Shown here piece by piece: positions 59,014 to 64,000 of a stretch of 64,000 nucleotides of DNA. Every line of letters begins with the position of its first letter. Position 1 is the first letter of the stretch. Source of the stretch: Microtetraspora glauca (GTDB lineage: Bacteria; Actinomycetota; Actinomycetes; Streptosporangiales; Streptosporangiaceae); assembly GCA_001570385.1 (NCBI GenBank), contig BBYL01000019.1, forward strand, positions 1 to 64,000, given 5' to 3'. The position numbers and the translations under genes were made by a program. The notes beneath the pieces are model-generated. The model was given only the letters and a program-made list of their open reading frames with translations. It was not told the origin of the DNA and ran no database searches.

Positions 59014-60566
59014 CCTCGCGGAAGACCCTCCCGTCCCTTTCCCGGCGGGGCTTCCTGGGCGCGCTGGGCGGTGGCGTGCTCGCCGTCGCCGGGTGCGGCT
59101 CGCTCGGCGCCGAGACCGCGGGCCGGAAACTCGCCAGCACCCTGCCGCTGCCCGCGCCGTTCGCCGTGCCGCTGCCGATCCCCGCGGTCGCCCGGCCGGT
59201 ACGGCCCGGCTTCTACGAGGTGGTCCAGCGCCCCGCCAAGGTGGAGATCGTCCCGGGGACGACGACCGAGGTGTGGGGATTCGACGGCACCTTCCCCGGG
59301 CCCACCTTCGACCTGCGGCGCGGAAGCCGCACCGTCGTCCGGGTACGTAACGAGCTGCCCGTCCCGACGTCCACCCACCTGCACGGCGGGGTCACCCCGG
59401 CGGACTCCGACGGCTATCCGACCGATCTGGTGGTGGCCGCCGGGCGGGGGTTCCGGCCGACCGGCGGGCACTCCCACGCCGGCATGCGCGTCGATCCGGA
59501 CCAGTGGACGTTCCATTCCGGGGCGAGGGAGTACGTCTACCCCCTGGAGCAGCGGGCGGCCACGCTCTGGTACCACGACCACCGGATGGACTTCACCGGA
59601 CCGCAGGTGTGGCGCGGGCTCGCCGGATTCCTGCTGGTACGCGACGACGAGGACGACGCCCTGCCGCTGCCGAAGGGCGACCGCGACATCCCGCTGATGA
59701 TCTGCGACCGGGCCTTCGACGAGGACGGCGCCTTCCGCTATCCGTCGCTGGATCCCAGCCTGCTGGTCCGGGCCGGCGTCGACGACGCGTACATGGAGGG
59801 CGTCGAAGGCGACGTGATCCTGGTCAACGGCGCTCCCTGGCCGGAGCTGGAGGTGGACGCGGCCCGCTACCGGCTGCGGCTGCTCAACGCGTCCAACGCC
59901 CGCCGGTACCGGCTGGAGCTGCACCCGGGCGGCCGCTTCGTCCAGGTCGGCAGCGACGCGGGGCTGCTGGCCGCGCCGGTGGAACACGACGCGATCACGA
60001 TGGCCCCCGCGGAACGGTTCGACGTGGTGGTGGACTTCTCCGCCTATCCCGTCGGCAGCCGGGTGACGCTGGTCAACACCCTGGGCGCCGGACCGGCACG
60101 CGACGTGATGCGTTTCCGCGTGGCCCGCAGGGCCGCCGACGACAGCGCGGTCCCGGCCCGCCTCTCGAGGCTGGAGCCGGTCGACCGTACCGCCGCCGTC
60201 GCCACGCGGGTCTTCGACTTCCGCAAGTCCGGGCAGTGGGCGGGCGCGTGGACGATCAACGGGAAGCCCTTCACGCCCGGCACTCCGCTGGTGCGGCCCC
60301 GGCTGGGGACCACCGAGGTCTGGCGCCTCACCAGTGACTTCCACCATCCGGTGCACGTCCACCTCGCGCACTTCCGGGTGCTGACCAGGAACGGCAAGGC
60401 GCCCGCGGCCACCGACGGGGGCTGGAAGGACACCGTGGACCTGCGCCCGTACGAGGTGATCGAGGTCCTGGTGCGCTTCGAGGGCTACCGCGGGCGCTAC
60501 ATGATGCACTGCCACAACCTCGAACACGAGGACATGGCGATGATGGCCGACATCGAGGTGGTCTGA
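59010..60566 (+). CDS. Tat-exported multicopper oxidase
   Basis: Laccase/bilirubin-oxidase-like enzyme of 518 residues. The N-terminus SRRGFLGALGGGVLAVAGC combines a twin-arginine motif with a lipobox, so it is likely a folded, copper-loaded lipoprotein. The four copper motifs are present: HLHGG, WYHDHRMD, HPVHVHLAHF and HCHNLEHEDMAMM. The Met five residues after the last His implies a type 1 site with an axial Met. Oxidation of phenols, bilirubin or Cu(I) is possible; the substrate cannot be told. A duplicated end sequence follows the gene. Confidence 0.94.
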   Translation: MTSRKTLPSLSRRGFLGALGGGVLAVAGCGSLGAETAGRKLASTLPLPAPFAVPLPIPAVARPVRPGFYEVVQRPAKVEIVPGTTTEVWGFDGTFPGPTFDLRRGSRTVVRVRNELPVPTSTHLHGGVTPADSDGYPTDLVVAAGRGFRPTGGHSHAGMRVDPDQWTFHSGAREYVYPLEQRAATLWYHDHRMDFTGPQVWRGLAGFLLVRDDEDDALPLPKGDRDIPLMICDRAFDEDGAFRYPSLDPSLLVRAGVDDAYMEGVEGDVILVNGAPWPELEVDAARYRLRLLNASNARRYRLELHPGGRFVQVGSDAGLLAAPVEHDAITMAPAERFDVVVDFSAYPVGSRVTLVNTLGAGPARDVMRFRVARRAADDSAVPARLSRLEPVDRTAAVATRVFDFRKSGQWAGAWTINGKPFTPGTPLVRPRLGTTEVWRLTSDFHHPVHVHLAHFRVLTRNGKAPAATDGGWKDTVDLRPYEVIEVLVRFEGYRGRYMMHCHNLEHEDMAMMADIEVV

Positions 60567-60619
60567 CCGCCGCCGCGCCGCGCACCCGTTCAGATGCCCG
60601 AACCGAGGTGGTCTGACCG
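60554..60619. repeat. 16-bp direct repeat of the oxidase gene 3' end
   Basis: CGAGGTGGTCTGACCG occurs at 60554-60569, covering the last codons and stop of the oxidase gene, and again at 60604-60619. The two copies are 50 bp apart start to start. Confidence 0.9.
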
Positions 60620-60730
60620 TGTGTACGGATGCTTCGCGTACGGGGTGCTCCGGCGCGTGGGAGGACGCCCCGAGCCGCCGCGCGGGGGTCTCCGGTGGCG
60701 GCTTCCGTCACCATGCGGGAGAGTGATCGC

Positions 60731-61342
60731 GTGATTCGCCGATTTGTGACCGCTTTGTCGCTCGGGCTCCTGGTCGTGGCGGGTGCCTCCGGTTGCGGGA
60801 CCGGTGCGCCGCTCAGCCAGGCCCTGGTGGACCGGGCCCGAGGCCAGGGCGCGGCCCCGGACCTCATCTACGTGGTCGAGATCCCCGGCTTCGAGCTCGC
60901 CGAGCAGTCCGTCGGCGTCGTCGGAGATGAGGGCTTCGGCAGCTTCTACGTCTCGCCGGAAGGCGGGCAGGTGGAGCTCCGCGTCGATCGCGGCACGTTC
61001 GGCGACGCCCTGTGCGCGGAAACGCCGCTCGCGCAGGCGGAACCGGGTTCCGTGGTCACGTGTGACCACGACGAGGCGGGCTGGTACCGGTCCGGGGGTG
61101 ACCGGCACGAGTACGTCGCGGTCAGAGGCGATCATCTCATCCGGCTCGGCGGCCGTACGGGCGAGGTGGACCGCGCCGCGCTGAAGTCGGCGGTGGCCGG
61201 GGCGCGCAACGCGGTCGGTGACGGGGACGGAGCCGGACCCTCCCCGGCGGACGGCGGCCGCCCCTCCGGGCCGATCGAACGGGGCGACCTGCCGACCAGC
61301 GGTGACGGCGCCCCGAACAACGACGTCGGCGCGGGCGGCTGA
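60731..61342 (+). CDS. Small secreted lipoprotein of unknown function
   Basis: A 203-residue protein. The GTG at 60731 with GGGAGA 8 nt upstream gives a clean lipoprotein signal (FVTALSLGLLVVAGASGC) with lipobox GASGC. The mature part contains two further cysteines (DALCAET and VVTCDHDEAG) that could form a disulfide, and a disordered Gly/Pro/Asp-rich C-terminus. No family was recognised. An in-frame ATG at 60713 would spoil the signal peptide. Confidence 0.8.
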   Translation: MIRRFVTALSLGLLVVAGASGCGTGAPLSQALVDRARGQGAAPDLIYVVEIPGFELAEQSVGVVGDEGFGSFYVSPEGGQVELRVDRGTFGDALCAETPLAQAEPGSVVTCDHDEAGWYRSGGDRHEYVAVRGDHLIRLGGRTGEVDRAALKSAVAGARNAVGDGDGAGPSPADGGRPSGPIERGDLPTSGDGAPNNDVGAGG

Positions 61343-61440
61343 CCCCCTCCCGACTCGTGCGGACCCTGGTCGGAGCTCTGGCCTGCCGGGACTACATTCT
61401 GTTGGGCCGCGCGTGGAAGGTGGCCGACGGCCCCGAGGCT

Positions 61441-61482
61441 GTGCGATCACTCGTGCGATCAGTTGTGCGACCAGTGCGATCA
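61441..61482. repeat. Four short direct repeats upstream of the purine permease gene
   Basis: GTGCGATCA at 61441, 61453 and 61474, with a variant GTGCGACCA at 61465. The cluster lies 120-165 bp before the permease start and may be a regulator-binding array. Confidence 0.65.
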
Positions 61483-61604
61483 GCTTGGAGACGGCTACAG
61501 GAGGCCGGGCCGCGGCTCGTGCCGTTCGCCAATGGTCCGGTCAGACGTGGGCTGATTTCCTGGAACCGCACTGATTGTCGCTTTTAAGGTAAAGAGGGGG
61601 GCCG

Positions 61605-62978
61605 GTGGCCGTCGAGCAACGCGGCATCGAGCTGGTTTCGCCGCAGGAGAGGTACGGCAGGCCCCGTGACCTGCTCTTCCTGTGGTCGGGAACCACGCTC
61701 GGCATCTTCACCCTGGTCTATGGCACAGTCGTCGTGTCGCTCGGCCTGAGCTTCCCGCAGGCCGTGGCCGCCATCGTCATCGGCAACCTGCTGGCCTTCC
61801 CGCTCGTCGGCCTGACCAGCCTGCAGGGACCGGCGGTCGGCACGTCGACGATGGCCGTCTCCCGTGCGGCCTACGGTCCCAAGGGCGCCCGCGCGCTCGG
61901 CTTCTTCGGCTGGCTGAACATGGTCGGTTTCGAGGCGGGCGGCATGGTGCTGATCACTTTCGCCGCGCTCGCGCTGCTCGACAAGGCGGGCGTCCACGAC
62001 CAGGGCATCGGGCTGAAGGTCGCCGTGATCCTGGTCGCCGCGCTGATCCAGCTCGTGCTCCCGCTCGTGGGACACGCGGCCGTGATGAAGGCCCAGAAGT
62101 ACTTCACCTGGGTGTTCGTCGCCATGTTCGCGATCATGGCGGTGCTGGTCGGCCCGAAGGTCGAGGTCGCCGCGACCGGAGGCGCCGACTTCGCCACCTT
62201 CACGGTCGCGGTCGCGCTGGTCATGTCCTGCGGCGGGCTCTCGTGGGCCCCGCTGGGCAGCGACTACTCCCGCTATCTCCCCGCCGACGCGAGCAGGAAG
62301 GCGGTCTTCGGCTACGCCGCGCTCGGCGGCTTCGTGCCGTACGTGCTGCTGATGACGCTCGGGGCGGCGGTCGCCACCGTGGTCACCGACGCGGGGGACC
62401 CGATCTCGGGCCTGCCCGGCGCGCTGCCCGGCTGGTTCACGGTGCCCTACCTGGTGCTCGCCATGGTGACGCTGTTCGCGGTGAACACCACCGACCTGTA
62501 CTCCTCCGGCCTGAATCTGCAGGCGGCCGGGATCAACGTCAAACGCTGGGTCGCGGTCGTGGCCGACCTGGTGATCTGCGTCGCGATCACCTACGTGGCC
62601 GTGGTCTCCGACTCGTTCAACACGATGCTGAACACCTTCCTCGGCCTGCTGATCATCTGGCTGGCTCCCTGGGCCGGCGTCTACCTGTCCGACTGGCTGC
62701 GCCGCAGGGGCGGCTACGACGGCTCCGCGCTGTTCGACGAGAGCCCGGCGAGCCCGTACTGGGGCAGCGGCGGCGTGCGCTGGTCCGGCGTCGCGGCCCA
62801 GGTCGCGGGCATGATCGCAGCCGCGCTGTGGATCAACTCCACGGCGTTCGTCGGCCCGATCTCCCAGGCGACCGGCGGCACCGACTTCAGCATCTTCGCC
62901 GGCGTCATCGTGGCGGGCATCACCTATCTGGCGCTGGAGCGGCGTACCGCCGTGCAGCCCGCCCCCGCCGCCGCCTGA
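61605..62978 (+). CDS. NCS1-family purine/cytosine permease
   Basis: A 457-residue transporter with twelve helices. Family motifs are FLWSGTTLGIFTLVYGTVVVSLGL near the start, LQGPAVGTSTMAVSRAAYG, SWAPLGSDYSRYLP and FAVNTTDLYSSGLNL. NCS1 permeases import nucleobases and related compounds with Na+ or H+. The start is GTG at 61605 after GAGGGGGG. The adenine deaminase gene follows after 22 bp, so adenine or a similar base is the probable substrate. Confidence 0.92.
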   Translation: MAVEQRGIELVSPQERYGRPRDLLFLWSGTTLGIFTLVYGTVVVSLGLSFPQAVAAIVIGNLLAFPLVGLTSLQGPAVGTSTMAVSRAAYGPKGARALGFFGWLNMVGFEAGGMVLITFAALALLDKAGVHDQGIGLKVAVILVAALIQLVLPLVGHAAVMKAQKYFTWVFVAMFAIMAVLVGPKVEVAATGGADFATFTVAVALVMSCGGLSWAPLGSDYSRYLPADASRKAVFGYAALGGFVPYVLLMTLGAAVATVVTDAGDPISGLPGALPGWFTVPYLVLAMVTLFAVNTTDLYSSGLNLQAAGINVKRWVAVVADLVICVAITYVAVVSDSFNTMLNTFLGLLIIWLAPWAGVYLSDWLRRRGGYDGSALFDESPASPYWGSGGVRWSGVAAQVAGMIAAALWINSTAFVGPISQATGGTDFSIFAGVIVAGITYLALERRTAVQPAPAAA

Positions 62979-63000
62979 CAACGAAAGGCACGACATCCCA

Positions 63001-64000
63001 TGCCAGACCGCCACCTGCTCGACGTCGCCTACGGGCGGCGCCCCGCCGACCGCGTCATCACCGGCGGCACGCTGGTCAACGTACTGACCGGAGAGATCTA
63101 CCCGGCCGACGTCGCGATCAGCGGCACCCGGATCGCGGCCGTCGGGGACCTGCCGGACACGCTGCGCGGCCCGGGAACCGAGATCATCGATGCCCGCGGC
63201 GGCTACCTCGTGCCCGGCCTGATCGACGGCCACCTGCACATCGAGTGCAGCAAGCTCTCGGTCACCAGCTTCGCCGACCTGGTCGTCCCGTACGGCACGA
63301 CGAGCGTGGTGTCGGGCCTGGACCAGATCCTGGTCGTGGACGGCCTCCCCGGCGTACGGCGCTTCCTGGACGAGTCCAAGAACACCGGCATGCGGATCTG
63401 GTGGGGCGCCCCGGCCAAGGCTCCGTACACGGTGCCGGAGTCCACGGTCGGCCACACCTTCGGGCCGGAGCAGCACGCGGAGGCGCACGACTGGCCCGAG
63501 TGCGTCGGCGTGTGGGAGACCGTCCAGGAGATGGTGGAGCACGGCGACCCCGCCGTCATGGACGCCCTCGACCTGGCCGAACGCCACCGGCTGCCCGTCT
63601 TCGGCTGCGCGCCGCTGTCCGACGCCCGCCGGATCGGCGGACTGGCGGCGGCCGGCGTACGGCTCGACCACGAGTCCTACTCGCACGAGGAGATGCTGGA
63701 GAAGCTGCGCCTCGGCATCTACGCGATCGTCCGCGAGTCGTCGGTGGCGCACTTCCTGGAGGAGAACATCCAGGTCGTCTCCAAGGTCGGCGCGCGGCGG
63801 GTGGCGTTCTGCACCGACGACGTGCACGCGGCCGACGTGCTGGCCGGTGGCCACATGGACAAGCTGGTCCGGATGGCCGTGAAGGCGGGCGTCGACCCGG
63901 TGACCGCCATCCAGATGGCCACGATCAACTGCGCGGAGATGTACCGGATCGACCACCTGGTCGGCAGCATCGCCCCCGGCCGCTTCGCGGACGTGCTGAT
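63001..64000 (+). CDS. ade: Adenine deaminase, N-terminal part (runs off the window)
   Basis: The ATG at 63001 opens a frame that continues past the last base, giving 333 residues. It is an amidohydrolase: the metal-binding motif GLIDGHLHIECSKLSVTSFADLVVP near residue 75 has the HxH pair with the following Glu-Cys typical of adenine deaminases. HEEMLEKLRLGIYAIVRESS and VAFCTDDVHAADVLAGGHMDKLVRMAVKAG are further family blocks. It would convert adenine to hypoxanthine. It is 22 bp downstream of an NCS1 permease, forming a nucleobase salvage operon. Confidence 0.92.

Overview
The window is a 64 kb stretch of very GC-rich DNA with strong G/C bias at third codon positions, frequent GTG starts, many 4-bp ATGA/GTGA gene overlaps and actinobacterial families throughout (DUF916, ECF41 sigma factor, MocR, DesK/NarL pairs, CsoR-type operator). 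It looks like the chromosome of a high-GC actinomycete, most likely a Streptosporangiales-type organism; that assignment is a judgement from gene content, not a computed match.

Layout. 1-2.1 kb: end of a secreted protein gene, a DUF916 surface protein and a YchJ-type protein. 2.1-6.5 kb: a five-gene minus-strand operon, every junction overlapping by 4 bp, that joins a BioY-type ECF biotin transporter (bioY, ATPase, T component) to an acyl-CoA ligase and an unusual thiolase. 6.6-12 kb: DUF1963 protein, an ECF41 sigma factor with its carboxymuconolactone-decarboxylase target (frameshifted, but with a matching promoter), a LysE exporter divergent from a MocR regulator, and a VOC protein. 12.1-21.9 kb: an L-arabinose regulon with LacI regulator, sugar-binding lipoprotein, ATPase, two permeases and araB-araD-araA; four 14-bp LacI operators are visible.

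21.9-33.5 kb: a second catabolic regulon tied together by TTCTAGAA-type palindromes at six places: two MFS transporters, SDR, MaoC hydratase, TetR regulator, acyl-CoA dehydrogenase, ADP-forming acyl-CoA synthetase, a Cys-less thiolase-fold protein paired with a DUF35 protein, and a VOC protein. It can activate an unknown carboxylic acid to its CoA ester, desaturate, hydrate and cleave it. 33.5-44.4 kb: ordinary chromosome with FUSC-type protein, NAD-dependent DNA ligase, nucleotidyltransferase, secreted X-Pro peptidase, TetR/SnoaL pair with two operators, VOC, MarR, DUF1697 and DUF4259.

44.5-53.2 kb is an accessory island. It is bounded by a Tn3 transposase relic, truncated nhaA-like and metX-like genes, and a serine-resolvase relic. 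It carries an operon for DNA alkylation damage: two O6-alkylguanine methyltransferases, a sigma factor, a 2OG-Fe oxygenase, an Ada-N-like protein lacking the methyl-acceptor cysteine, an unknown protein, AlkB, a Tag glycosylase lacking most zinc ligands, and a broken AlkA. No Ada-type activator is present, so the sigma factor is the likely switch. This is the most unusual system in the window.

53.3-64 kb: a His-rich DUF4396 membrane protein behind a CsoR-type copper operator, an AraC/DUF1772/NAD(P)-binding trio, a DesK/NarL two-component system divergent from a Tat-exported multicopper oxidase operon, a lipoprotein, and an NCS1 permease followed by an adenine deaminase that runs off the right edge.
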